Shown here piece after piece: positions 15,555-23,352 of a stretch of DNA of 35,147 bases. The notes beneath the pieces are model-generated. The model saw only the letters and a list, made by a program, of their open reading frames with translations, was not told where the DNA came from and did no database searches. Made by a program: the position numbers and the translations under genes. Each line of letters begins with the position of its first letter. The first letter of the stretch is position 1. Origin of the DNA: Nitrospira sp. ST-bin5 (GTDB lineage: Bacteria > Nitrospirota > Nitrospiria > Nitrospirales > Nitrospiraceae); assembly GCA_002083555.1 (NCBI GenBank), contig MSXN01000005.1, forward strand, positions 1 through 35,147, in the 5' to 3' direction.

Positions 15555-16385
15555 ATGAATGCTCTACGTTCTATGATGCTTATGGGGATAGTGCTGGTCA
15601 CAGCGCCGGCTGTTACAGTGGCCGAAGGGCTTGAGAAGGAAGTGAAGGGAAAAGACGGAGCCCCGATGGTGTTGATTCCCGAAGGTGCCTTCCCGATGGG
15701 TGTTCCGCATGGCGACCGCGACGGAGGACGGGACGAATATCCCCGTCACGACGTATTCGTGAGCAATTTCTACATCGACAAATATGAGCTGACGAACGGT
15801 CGTTATCTTGAGTTCGTCAAAGCAACTAATCATCGCATCCCGCAAAATCCCAAGAACGCCACGAGGAACCTCTGGCAGGGCGATACCATTACCGAGTCAC
15901 TCGCCGATCGCCCGGTCATCAATGTGGATTGGGCCGATGCGGATGCCTATTGTCAGTGGGCCGGAAAACGGTTGCCGACCGAAGCGGAATGGGAGAAAGC
16001 GGCCAAGGGGGTAGCCGATCGTCGATTCCCCTGGGGCAACGTCGAACCGACGAACAAGCATCTGAATTTCAATCAGCAGTGGATCGGGGAAAAGACCCTC
16101 ATGCCGGTGGGAAGCTATGAGCTCGGTAAGAGCCCCTTCGGCGTCTACGACATGGCGGGCAACGTCTGGGAATGGGTCAATGATTGGTATGACGCCAAGT
16201 ATTACGAAAAGAGCCCGGCGAAGAATCCCACGGGTCCGGAAACCGGCACCAAGCGCGTGCTTCGTGGATCGGGCTGGCAGAACGAAACGCCCACCGTCCG
16301 CATCTTCACCCGTGTAGACAGCGATCCGACTATCCGCAACGAATCGACCGGGTTCCGCTGCGCAATGGATGCGCGGACAAAGTAG
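15555..16385 (+). CDS. Secreted FGE/SUMF1-like protein lacking the catalytic cysteines
   Basis: 276 residues. The signal peptide is MNALRSMMLMGIVLVTAPAV, cleaved near VAEG. The mature protein is a formylglycine-generating-enzyme (FGE-sulfatase) domain: MVLIPEGAFPMG, EYPRHDVFVSNFYIDKYELT, RPVINVDWADADAYCQWAGK, RLPTEAEWEKAA, VYDMAGNVWEWVNDWY, RVLRGSGW and GFRCAM. It has only two cysteines, C133 and C269; the cysteine pair used by true FGEs in the segment after RGxW is absent (NETPTVRIFTRVDSD). It is therefore more likely a binding or structural member of the family. AAGGAG about 9 bases before ATG 15555 supports the start, with hemD 8 bases downstream. Confidence 0.9.
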   Translation: MNALRSMMLMGIVLVTAPAVTVAEGLEKEVKGKDGAPMVLIPEGAFPMGVPHGDRDGGRDEYPRHDVFVSNFYIDKYELTNGRYLEFVKATNHRIPQNPKNATRNLWQGDTITESLADRPVINVDWADADAYCQWAGKRLPTEAEWEKAAKGVADRRFPWGNVEPTNKHLNFNQQWIGEKTLMPVGSYELGKSPFGVYDMAGNVWEWVNDWYDAKYYEKSPAKNPTGPETGTKRVLRGSGWQNETPTVRIFTRVDSDPTIRNESTGFRCAMDARTK

Positions 16386-16393
16386 CTCTGCCC

Positions 16394-17233
16394 ATGAGTG
16401 AGAAGGGGTTGTCCGGAATCGCCGTCGCCGCATTTGAAAGCCGGATGGCGGTGGAAATGACCCGGCTTATTGAGCGATACGGGGGCCGCCCGTCGGTGGC
16501 TCCCGCCCTCCGTGAACTTCCTATCCAGGATAATCCCGCAGTTCTGCGTTTCGGGGTCCGGCTCATCGAAGGTCAGGTCGATGTGCTGGTGCTCATGACC
16601 GGCGTCGGGGCCACCGCGTTATTTGATATTCTCAAAGCCCGCCATCCCATGTCGTCCATCATGGTCGGGGTGAAGCAAGCCGCTATAGTCGCGCGCGGGC
16701 CAAAGCCGGTGGCGGCGTTGAAAAAGCTGGGGATCACGCCGACGCTCATCGTTCCGGAGCCCAATACGTGGGTCGATGTCGTGTCGACACTCGATGAGTA
16801 TCGGCCGGTCAAAGGGCTTCGTGTCGCGGTGCAGGAATATGGCAGTTCCAATCCTGAATTCCTGGAGGCGTTGAGGGTTCGTGGCGCCGATGTGTTTCCC
16901 GTCCCGGTCTATAAGTGGGGACTTCCGGAAGACCTGGCTCCGCTCAGACAGGTCTTGGCAGACGTGGTCGCCGGCGATATCTCCGTGATGCTGATCACGA
17001 ACGCGGCGCAGATCGATCACGTGATGCAGCTTCTTGAACAGGAGGGGAAAGTTCCTCTGTTTAGAGAAGCCTGTAAGACGATCGTCATCGCCTCCATCGG
17101 CCCGACCGCCAGCGAGCGGCTCCGGCACTACGACCTTCCTGTGGACTTTGAGCCGTCGCATGGAAAGATGGGTGTGCTGGTGAAGGAATTGTCCGAACAG
17201 GTTGTTCCGTTGCTCGCCTCGAAGCGCCGCTAA
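16394..17233 (+). CDS. hemD: Uroporphyrinogen-III synthase
   Basis: 279 residues of the two-domain HemD fold. Characteristic segments are GIAVAAFESRMAVEMTRLIE, then YGGRPSVAPALRE, VLVLMTGVGATALFDIL, VARGPKPVAALKKLG, then RVAVQEYGSSNPEFLEALRV, RGADVFPVPVYKWGLP and IVIASIGPTASERLRHY. It closes hydroxymethylbilane with D-ring inversion to uroporphyrinogen III for heme, siroheme and cobalamin. HemD is poorly conserved, but the paired T-G-x-G and S-x-G-P-x-T motifs are convincing. The gene lies 8 bases downstream of the FGE-like gene; other hem genes are not in the window. Confidence 0.87.
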   Translation: MSEKGLSGIAVAAFESRMAVEMTRLIERYGGRPSVAPALRELPIQDNPAVLRFGVRLIEGQVDVLVLMTGVGATALFDILKARHPMSSIMVGVKQAAIVARGPKPVAALKKLGITPTLIVPEPNTWVDVVSTLDEYRPVKGLRVAVQEYGSSNPEFLEALRVRGADVFPVPVYKWGLPEDLAPLRQVLADVVAGDISVMLITNAAQIDHVMQLLEQEGKVPLFREACKTIVIASIGPTASERLRHYDLPVDFEPSHGKMGVLVKELSEQVVPLLASKRR

Positions 17234-17417
17234 TCGCCTCGCAGATCTTTGTCCAGATCCTCCTCCCTCGTTCAAACCTGTGCAACGGGTGGATAGATCC
17301 CTTCGTCAGGATTTCGGCTATCGTCATCTTTCGCGGGGTTCGGCGCGGCACTTCTCTTGCGGATCTTTGCGGAGTTCTGTCTTCACACAGAGGGTTTCAT
17401 ATGAAAAGGGGGATGCG

Positions 17418-18284
17418 ATGGCAACAACGCTTGACCTGGACAAACAGACGGCTTCGTTCGTGTGGCAGCTGGAAGAGCAACGTAAACTCGAAAAAACGCT
17501 GCTGGTTGAGCGGGTCCGTGGAACGAAAGAGGGTGCCGAGTCGGTCTTCAACGATATCAAGACTCGCGTGGCGGTGCTCGAGAAGCTGAACGGGTCCGCC
17601 AGTGCCACCTGCATCGCGCCGATCGGCTGGAGCAAGCTGATTTTTACCGGTGCGGACAGTGTGTCGGCGCCGAATACGATCGGGTTCGGCGACCGCGATG
17701 AAACGCTCTGCAAGCTCGACCAGATCCGCTATTTTGAAGACACCACGTATCTGCGCCTGAGTGCGAATCCCCATTATGTGGAGCATGTGATGCCGAATAA
17801 ATCAGCCCATGCGCGGGTCGGGGCCAACGCCTCGCTTTGGGATACGCTGGGGTATGTGCATGTCGGGTATGTGACGCAACTGGGGATTCCTGCCTCGTTG
17901 GAACCGACCACCGTTTCGATCATGTCGCGTCTGAATACGCTCTTTAATTGGGTTGAAGCCAATGCAGTGGGCGACGAATGGTATGCCCATGTCTCGGCCA
18001 CGGCCCGACTCTGGGTGACCTACGATGGCGAGTTTCGCCAAGCGCCGCCGGCGGTATTCGTGAATGTCCTAGCCTCACCGTCGCAGATGCGGACCCATCA
18101 CGATATTCCATCACCGGCGCCGAGCGCGGCTTTGACCATGCAGGTGTCGGCGTCGGCCGGCAGCGGCACGACCATCAGCGTGTACGAAAGCATCGAGCTT
18201 GTCGCGACTACCCCGAATGGCCACGCCTATTTGGACGGCATCTTTTCGTGGGAGCCCCTGGCGGTGCAGTTGAGAGAGGGCTAG
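17418..18284 (+). CDS. Unidentified 288-residue soluble protein
   Basis: I do not recognise this family. From ATG 17418 (AGGGGG 6 bases upstream) it opens with a charged helix (MATTLDLDKQTASFVWQLEE, then QRKLEKTLLVERVRGTKEG). It continues with a mixed middle (YFEDTTYLRLSANPHYVEHV, LGYVHVGYVTQLGIPASLEP, NTLFNWVEANAVGDEWYAHV) and ends in a beta-rich, Ser/Ala-rich domain (LTMQVSASAGSGTTISVYES). There is no signal peptide or transmembrane segment. The weakly repetitive beta C-terminus could be a jelly-roll or carbohydrate-binding-type module, but that is a guess. A repeat element begins at the base after its stop codon. Codon use is like its neighbours, so it does not look foreign. Confidence 0.7.
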   Translation: MATTLDLDKQTASFVWQLEEQRKLEKTLLVERVRGTKEGAESVFNDIKTRVAVLEKLNGSASATCIAPIGWSKLIFTGADSVSAPNTIGFGDRDETLCKLDQIRYFEDTTYLRLSANPHYVEHVMPNKSAHARVGANASLWDTLGYVHVGYVTQLGIPASLEPTTVSIMSRLNTLFNWVEANAVGDEWYAHVSATARLWVTYDGEFRQAPPAVFVNVLASPSQMRTHHDIPSPAPSAALTMQVSASAGSGTTISVYESIELVATTPNGHAYLDGIFSWEPLAVQLREG

Positions 18285-18407
18285 CAGGATGCTGAAAAAG
18301 TCCTCCAGCGGCGTTCTCGCGGCGCTCAGAGGCTCTCCGTACGGCAGAGAGTACGCTTCGCCTCTTCGCTGGCTGCGGCCTTGCTGGCGGCCATTTTGAG
18401 CATCCTG
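18285..18407 (+). repeat. Nested inverted-repeat element, copy 2
   Basis: Same structure as copy 1: it starts CAGGATGCTGAAAAAG and ends CATTTTGAGCATCCTG, with a central AGAGGC ... GTAC ... GTAC ... GCCTCT hairpin. Its first base directly follows the TAG stop of the 288-residue protein gene. It could terminate transcription from the left while shielding the convergent gene at 18486-19763. No ORF. Confidence 0.8.
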
Positions 18408-18485
18408 CTCAAGGTATTTGGCTCAGTTTTTGCGGCTCAGGTCTATGGAGTTTGAGGAGGGCACGCAGAGTTTTTCTGGAACCCG

Positions 18486-19763
18486 CTAGCGTTCCGTGTC
18501 CTGGTACAGGGATCGAATGATCTCAGACGTGTTGAAGTACATGGCGTTTAATCGTGTGTAGGCGGCGTGACCGTAGTAGTGCTCGTGGACATTGGTGGAG
18601 TTCGTGCAGTCTTTGTAGTCGACCAGCAGGCAATTACCTTCGCTGGGGAAACGTACAGCGCGCCGGGCGCATTCCAACCAGCGTTCGAACCCATCGTAGG
18701 GCTCGACCATTTCCCATACCGCTTTGTTGACTGCTTTTGCTGCCTCAGTCGCCGGGACGGCATCGCTTCCTGCGACGGCCAACTGCTGGACATAGTCTCC
18801 GCCCCAGGCGATGGGCATTTCCATCGTGACTTGTGGCAGCTCCATTTTGGAAAGCCAGGTCTTGCCATCCGTCCTGAGATTCCGGTGATTGACGATATGC
18901 AACAGGCGTCCCATTCCTGAGAGGTCCCACCCGTATCGTACGGGGGTGCCCAGGGTGACGACATCGAGGGTTGCGCCGTTCAGCAAGGAATGGTCAGCGA
19001 GCAGGGGTTCGATGTGTCGGGCCGTGGCGGCCAGGTCAGCGTAGTTGTGTTGTTCAGCGAAGGTGACCAGCAGGCCCAGGAGTTTCGGCCGTTTTGTAAT
19101 GGGGCTGGGACAGAGCAGATTTGAGGCCAGGGCAAGGACTAGCCCTGCTTGTCCATGGGCCTGCACGAGGATCCGGTCTTCCTTGCCCAGTTTCTGCGTC
19201 TCGCAGAGGATGTGTAGTTCATGGAGCAAGCGGACAGCGGCTGCAGCACGGCCTAGGTGGTGATGTTCCGAAGTCCAGAGTATGCGCCGACAGGCGATCG
19301 GTTGAGGCAGGCGCTTGTTGATGGCTTGCTGAAAGAGCGTCGTGTACGCACTGGTGAAGTTGCCGGCCTCGCCGACTTGGTCATCGACGATCTTCCGGAT
19401 GGCATCATCGTTCAAAAGCGGGGGCTTGAGTCCTCCTGAAAGGGCCGGGATTCCATTCCCTCCTTCCCGCATGGCCGCGAGCAGGGCATCGACACCCGAA
19501 ACGCCGCGCGAATAGCCGCGCTTGAGTCCGCCGACATCATCCAGCCGCTGCATCCCGAACACATCGCTGCCGTGGATCGATCCATGGAGGAGCACGATGG
19601 CGCGGACGCCCGCGCTGGCCAGCCGTGTGCCGCAGTCGGCCATGCCCTCGAACCAGGCCGGAGATTCCGGAAGTGCGCCGCCGGTCAGCTCGGCGGTCGT
19701 CAATCGTTCGCCTGGGCTCTTTCGTGAGAGCTCGTCGTGCTGGAAGTTGTTCTCGTTCGGCAT
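18486..19763 (-). CDS. Alpha/beta-hydrolase-like protein lacking the serine nucleophile
   Basis: 425 residues, no signal peptide. RAIVLLHGSIHGSD (H60-G61) looks like the oxyanion-loop strand of a lipase-type hydrolase, and DVVTLGTPVRYGWDLSG looks like the strand after the nucleophile elbow. At the elbow, ILVQAHGQAGLVLALASNLL has HGQAG where GHSxG is expected, so the nucleophilic serine position is glycine (G204). Other segments, such as LWTSEHHHLGRAAAAVRLLH, are unfamiliar. A C-terminal LVDYKDCTNSTNVHEHYYGH has a histidine that could match the catalytic His region. It is either a pseudoenzyme or a hydrolase using another residue. It is the last gene of the minus-strand group with the two secreted proteins at 19815-21656. 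Confidence 0.75.
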   Translation of the reverse strand: MPNENNFQHDELSRKSPGERLTTAELTGGALPESPAWFEGMADCGTRLASAGVRAIVLLHGSIHGSDVFGMQRLDDVGGLKRGYSRGVSGVDALLAAMREGGNGIPALSGGLKPPLLNDDAIRKIVDDQVGEAGNFTSAYTTLFQQAINKRLPQPIACRRILWTSEHHHLGRAAAAVRLLHELHILCETQKLGKEDRILVQAHGQAGLVLALASNLLCPSPITKRPKLLGLLVTFAEQHNYADLAATARHIEPLLADHSLLNGATLDVVTLGTPVRYGWDLSGMGRLLHIVNHRNLRTDGKTWLSKMELPQVTMEMPIAWGGDYVQQLAVAGSDAVPATEAAKAVNKAVWEMVEPYDGFERWLECARRAVRFPSEGNCLLVDYKDCTNSTNVHEHYYGHAAYTRLNAMYFNTSEIIRSLYQDTER

Positions 19764-19814
19764 GGGAAGTGGTATCTACCGCAAGTGGACGCGGAAGTGC
19801 AATGGAGTTCTCAT

Positions 19815-20381
19815 TTATCGGGATGCGGGAGGGACTGGATCGAGGTCCGGCGCCTGCTGTGGCTGGAGAGGACTCTTGAGCATCACCGCTGTGGCGGTGC
19901 AGATTTTATGCTCCTCATCGATCCGGCGATCGACAATCTTCACGCCCAACAGATATTCCTGAACAATTTCTTCGCGGGTGAGTTCAATATCCTGTTCACT
20001 TTCACGGCCGGTCCGTTCACGGACGCGGTCGACCATATGTTCCTTCACCATCACGCGGATTTGTTTGGCCAGGTCGGTCCGTGCCGAAATTTCCGAGACG
20101 CGCTGACAGACGATCATGCCCTTCGCCAAATCCCCTTGGCCTCTTCCGATCCAATAGCGTTCTGACGAATAGGAGCCCTGACCTTCTTCGGTTGGCCGTT
20201 GGCTTCCGCCCACTGGTTTGACCGATCCCTCTGGGGCCGGTTGCTGTGTGAGCCGCTCGAATGACTGTTCTGCTCGAGTTCTGACCTCGCTTGGTTCGGC
20301 CGCATCGCTCTGATAAGGCAGGAGAAGCAGGGTACTCCCGAGCGCGAATTCCATAATGATCAGTCTGACCGAGTTCTTCAT
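19815..20381 (-). CDS. Secreted LPP20-like protein
   Basis: 188 residues. The signal peptide is MKNSVRLIIMEFALGSTLLL, with a likely site near SDAAEP. After a low-complexity Gln/Pro/Ser linker, YWIGRGQGDLAKGMIVCQRV, then SEISARTDLAKQIRVMVKEH, resembles LPP20/FlgT-N-type domains. In those, a short glycine-rich strand is followed by an alanine-rich helix. The conserved helix continues with VRERTGRESEQDIELTREEI and a final strand set (VKIVDRRIDEEHKICTATAV). It has no lipobox cysteine, so it is probably periplasmic. It starts 3 bases after the stop of the upstream gene, which encodes a similar domain, so the two may act together. Confidence 0.78.
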   Translation of the reverse strand: MKNSVRLIIMEFALGSTLLLLPYQSDAAEPSEVRTRAEQSFERLTQQPAPEGSVKPVGGSQRPTEEGQGSYSSERYWIGRGQGDLAKGMIVCQRVSEISARTDLAKQIRVMVKEHMVDRVRERTGRESEQDIELTREEIVQEYLLGVKIVDRRIDEEHKICTATAVMLKSPLQPQQAPDLDPVPPASR

Positions 20382-20384
20382 GAC

Positions 20385-21656
20385 TTACTTTGTGCGTTTC
20401 CCCCCACTGCCCCCTCCTGTTCCTCGATTTCCACCGCCACCTTGTCCGCTGCCGCCTGGCATAAGAGGCGCTAATCGATAGGGAACCCGCGGGACTTGGT
20501 GGGGTGTGGGAGGGTGGATCTGGTTGTTGATGGTCGGGGGTAGGCGTCGAGCGGCGGGAGGCTGATTGCCGGAACCGGCACCCGGCGCCTGTGTCAAGCT
20601 GCCGTTCTGTTGTAGGAATTGTTGCATTCGGGTGGAGGCGCGCGGCGGCAGCCGTTGGCCTGCCGATGGCGGCAGAAACGGATTCAGTTGATGGACGTCG
20701 GTCAAGTTGCGGGATCCCGGCTGATTGCTGATTTGTGGCGGTCCGGTTGGGGCGGTATGGGTGATTTCATTCAGTGTGCGCGGTATGCCCGGAGATCCGG
20801 GGCCGGGAACAATCTGATGAGTCGGCATGTGGGACGGAATACTGCCGGGTGTCGGCGGAGTTGGCGGTTGAGGCGGCGCCGGGGGCTGTCTGGTGGTGAT
20901 CACTTGCTGGGCCACAACCACGTGAGGGCTGTTCGGGTAGAGGCCCCGGGCGACGTTTAAAAGCGCATGCGTCTGGGCCAGGCCGACCCAGGGGTAGGGA
21001 TAGACGGCCGGGGAGACGATCACCCAGTCAGTCCAGGCCTGCGAGACTATCGCATTCGACTGAACGCGATTGAGAATTTCCTGACGTTGCTGAAATGCCT
21101 GCTGTGTTTGATCGGGGGTTGAAGCGTTCGCCAGGGCCAGGTTCGCGGCCTCGAGTTCCTGCTGGAGCTGTTCGTTCTCCTGTTTCAATGCCACCAGCTG
21201 GACCCGCGCATCTTCGTTCTCCCGGAGCGCGACAATGGCGTGACCGACTTCTTCTGTATCGACTTGGGCAACGAGATCGACTTTGACGACGATCGTGTTG
21301 CCGTCAATTGTCGTATCGGTTTGCTGGTCCAGCACGAGGACCAAACCGGCTGTATAGGTCCGGATTTCATCCTTGGTGACATCCATGCCGTCTACAACTG
21401 TGATGCTTTCGAGATAGGTCGCCACCTGCTCAAGCGCAGTCCGTTTGGCCGATTCCGTAGCCATTCGAATCGCGTCCTCGCGGGTGTCGCGGTCTCCCAT
21501 TCGATACTCACCTTGAGCAGTCACCACACGGATTTCAGCTTGTGCTGGGAGTGCTATCTGGAGCTGGACCGCGATGAGAATGAGCGAGGACAACAATATT
21601 TGCGGAAACTGCTGAGAGGCCAGGGAGGCTGCCTGTTGTCCTGACTGAGCCAGCAT
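20385..21656 (-). CDS. Secreted FlgT-N/LPP20-like protein with a proline-rich C-terminal half
   Basis: 423 residues from ATG 21656. The signal peptide (FPQILLSSLILIAVQLQIAL, then PAQAE) follows a ~15-residue N-region. The domain at ~45-150 has VVTAQGEYRMGDRDTREDAI and RMATESAKRTALEQVATYLE, the FlgT-N/LPP20 pattern, then TVVDGMDVTKDEIRTYTAG. A coiled coil follows (residues ~160-215, VALKQENEQLQQELEAANLA). The remainder is a long Pro/Gln/Gly-rich disordered tail ending GGGNRGTGGGSGGKRTK. I chose 21656 because AGAGG lies about 9 bases upstream; ATGs at 21674 and 21740 are in frame without a clear RBS. It is first in a three-gene operon and may be a periplasmic scaffold. Confidence 0.78.
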   Translation of the reverse strand: MLAQSGQQAASLASQQFPQILLSSLILIAVQLQIALPAQAEIRVVTAQGEYRMGDRDTREDAIRMATESAKRTALEQVATYLESITVVDGMDVTKDEIRTYTAGLVLVLDQQTDTTIDGNTIVVKVDLVAQVDTEEVGHAIVALRENEDARVQLVALKQENEQLQQELEAANLALANASTPDQTQQAFQQRQEILNRVQSNAIVSQAWTDWVIVSPAVYPYPWVGLAQTHALLNVARGLYPNSPHVVVAQQVITTRQPPAPPQPPTPPTPGSIPSHMPTHQIVPGPGSPGIPRTLNEITHTAPTGPPQISNQPGSRNLTDVHQLNPFLPPSAGQRLPPRASTRMQQFLQQNGSLTQAPGAGSGNQPPAARRLPPTINNQIHPPTPHQVPRVPYRLAPLMPGGSGQGGGGNRGTGGGSGGKRTK

Positions 21657-21790
21657 TGCCTTGACCCTCTCCATAAGAGGACTGACGCACCAGACCCCCG
21701 TTGCTTGACGCAACTCTGACGGACCAGACGAATTCAGCATAACACCGGGAAACCCGTTTCGCCAGGCGATCCGCGCCTTCTGCAGCCACC

Positions 21791-21820
21791 TTGCCTTCCA
21801 GAAAATTCGCGTGCTAAGGT
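21791..21820 (+). promoter_or_regulatory. Possible promoter for the alkaline-phosphatase-like gene
   Basis: TTGCCT (21791-21796), an 18-base spacer and TAAGGT (21815-21820), preceded by TGC as in an extended -10. The same GTGCTA + GGT pattern recurs at 24795-24805. Confidence 0.4.
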
Positions 21821-21860
21821 ACGCATCCCCTTAGTGGGTGAAAGGAAACGGCGCACATCC

Positions 21861-22883
21861 ATGAACAGCTTACCCCGCTTTTTGCTTACCGTTGTTGTCG
21901 GTCTCTCTGTGCTGGGGCTTGAGATCCTGGGAGGGCCAGCCGGCGCTCTTGCTTCATCAACGTCCAAAGCGAGTGAGCCGGCACAGGGGGTTCCCGAGCA
22001 CGTCGTACTGTTTGTTCTTGAGGGATTTGGCCAGGACTCGCTCAAGGGCGGTGCTATGCCGGTTATCAGTAAGCTCGTGAAAGATGGCGCCGCAACCTGG
22101 TCCGCCACAGGGGTCAATCCGGCCTTACGGTTGCCGACGATGGCATCGATCGTGACCGGGATGCCGGTCGAAAAGCACGGCATCACATGGAATGTGTTCG
22201 AATTCAGCCGCGGCTATCCGCGCTCGCCCAGTATGTTCGACTATCTGGACTTAAGCGGCGGCCGCGACAGCGCCATTTTCTATATGGACGAGTCGCTCTA
22301 CCAGCTGGCCAGGCCGGAGGTGTATACCGACTACCAGCTATGCGGCGCGTTGCGCCCCGAGTGCCGTTCCGAGAAGATTGTGTCCTATATCCGGCAGTAC
22401 TTCCAGAAAGCCACGAGCGGCTCTGGCTATGGTCATGCGATTCTCTCGGTGCCCCATCTCCTGGTCGTGCATCTGCCGGAAGCCGGCCGGGCAGGGGTGG
22501 CGCATGGATGGAACTCTAAGGAGTATCGACAGGGGTTGCAGGCGGTGGACAGTGCGATGAAGTCTGTGTTGGACGTGTTCAAAGAGCACGGGCTCTTAAG
22601 CCGGACCACCGTGCTGGTGACGGCACTCAGTGGTCCCGGTACGGATCTGAGTGGTGAATCGGCCAACACGGCAGGTACCCCAATGGTTCCGTGGATCGCG
22701 TCGGGAGTGGGGATCAAGCATGGGCAGGTCATCCACCAGCCGGTGTCGATCATCGATACCGGAGCGACGGTCATGCGCATTCTTGGGCTCGAGACCCATA
22801 CGGAGTGGGAAAGCAAAGCGGTCGAAGAGATTTTTCAAGCGGCAGCGGCCTCACCGGTCGGGGCCTCGCCTAAGAGGCAATAG
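21861..22883 (+). CDS. Secreted alkaline-phosphatase-superfamily protein with degenerate active site
   Basis: 340 residues. The signal peptide is LPRFLLTVVVGLSVLGLEIL, then GGPAGALAS. The fold is that of the nucleotide pyrophosphatase/phosphodiesterase type: VVLFVLEGFGQDSL, MPVISKLVKDGA, TMASIVTGMPVEKHGITWNV and VPWIASGVGIKHGQV. Metal-site residues look lost. The first-strand aspartate is glutamate (E54), VVHLPEAGRAG stands where PDxxGH is expected, and VTALSGPG replaces the S-D-H-G motif. The nucleophile Thr position appears to be Arg or Leu (PALRLPT). It is therefore probably a pseudoenzyme or ligand-binding protein. I chose ATG 21861; the frame opens at GTG 21834. It heads a block of one secreted protein and HEAT genes. 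Confidence 0.85.
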   Translation: MNSLPRFLLTVVVGLSVLGLEILGGPAGALASSTSKASEPAQGVPEHVVLFVLEGFGQDSLKGGAMPVISKLVKDGAATWSATGVNPALRLPTMASIVTGMPVEKHGITWNVFEFSRGYPRSPSMFDYLDLSGGRDSAIFYMDESLYQLARPEVYTDYQLCGALRPECRSEKIVSYIRQYFQKATSGSGYGHAILSVPHLLVVHLPEAGRAGVAHGWNSKEYRQGLQAVDSAMKSVLDVFKEHGLLSRTTVLVTALSGPGTDLSGESANTAGTPMVPWIASGVGIKHGQVIHQPVSIIDTGATVMRILGLETHTEWESKAVEEIFQAAAASPVGASPKRQ

Positions 22884-22891
22884 GGCGATAT

Positions 22892-23347
22892 ATGAGGAAG
22901 CGATTGTCACGTCAATGGTGCCTAGTGCTCGCAGGAACAGCGATGTTCGGAGCTCTGATATGCGCCCAGCCGCTGATCGGGCAAGCCGGCCCGCCGCCGG
23001 CGCATCTCAAGGAGCATCCCATTACGATCGATGCGACGCAGCTGGTGCCGGCCTCCTGGTGGCAAATCCCGGGCGCAACGCCGTCAATCTATCACTCTGA
23101 TCCGGATTCGCTGGATGCGCCGAAGACTTCCGAGAAACGGGAACTGCAGCTTAAGCCGGGCAAGTACAAATTCATCTCGTTCACGTTCGATTTCCCCTTT
23201 GCCGTGAATCTTTCCGGGATGTTGGAGTTTTCGAAGGCGTTGGATCAATGTGTCGAAGGTCGCGGCACCCAGACGCTGGTCATTAAGTGCAAGCGAACGT
23301 ATCCCCACGGGGGGCAACGAGATCAGTATTACGAACAGAAGCCATAA
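22892..23347 (+). CDS. Secreted protein of unknown function
   Basis: 151 residues. The signal peptide is RQWCLVLAGTAMFGALICAQ, cleaved near LIGQA. The mature protein is short and beta-rich: HPITIDATQLVPASWWQIPG, YHSDPDSLDAPKTSEKRELQ, LKPGKYKFISFTFDFPFAVN and a C-terminal two-cysteine segment (DQCVEGRGTQTLVIKCKRTY). A disulfide between these cysteines is likely. I do not recognise the family. It lies 8 bases after the phosphatase-like gene and 5 bases before the first HEAT gene, so all three are almost certainly cotranscribed. Confidence 0.75.
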   Translation: MRKRLSRQWCLVLAGTAMFGALICAQPLIGQAGPPPAHLKEHPITIDATQLVPASWWQIPGATPSIYHSDPDSLDAPKTSEKRELQLKPGKYKFISFTFDFPFAVNLSGMLEFSKALDQCVEGRGTQTLVIKCKRTYPHGGQRDQYYEQKP

Positions 23348-23352
23348 CTACT

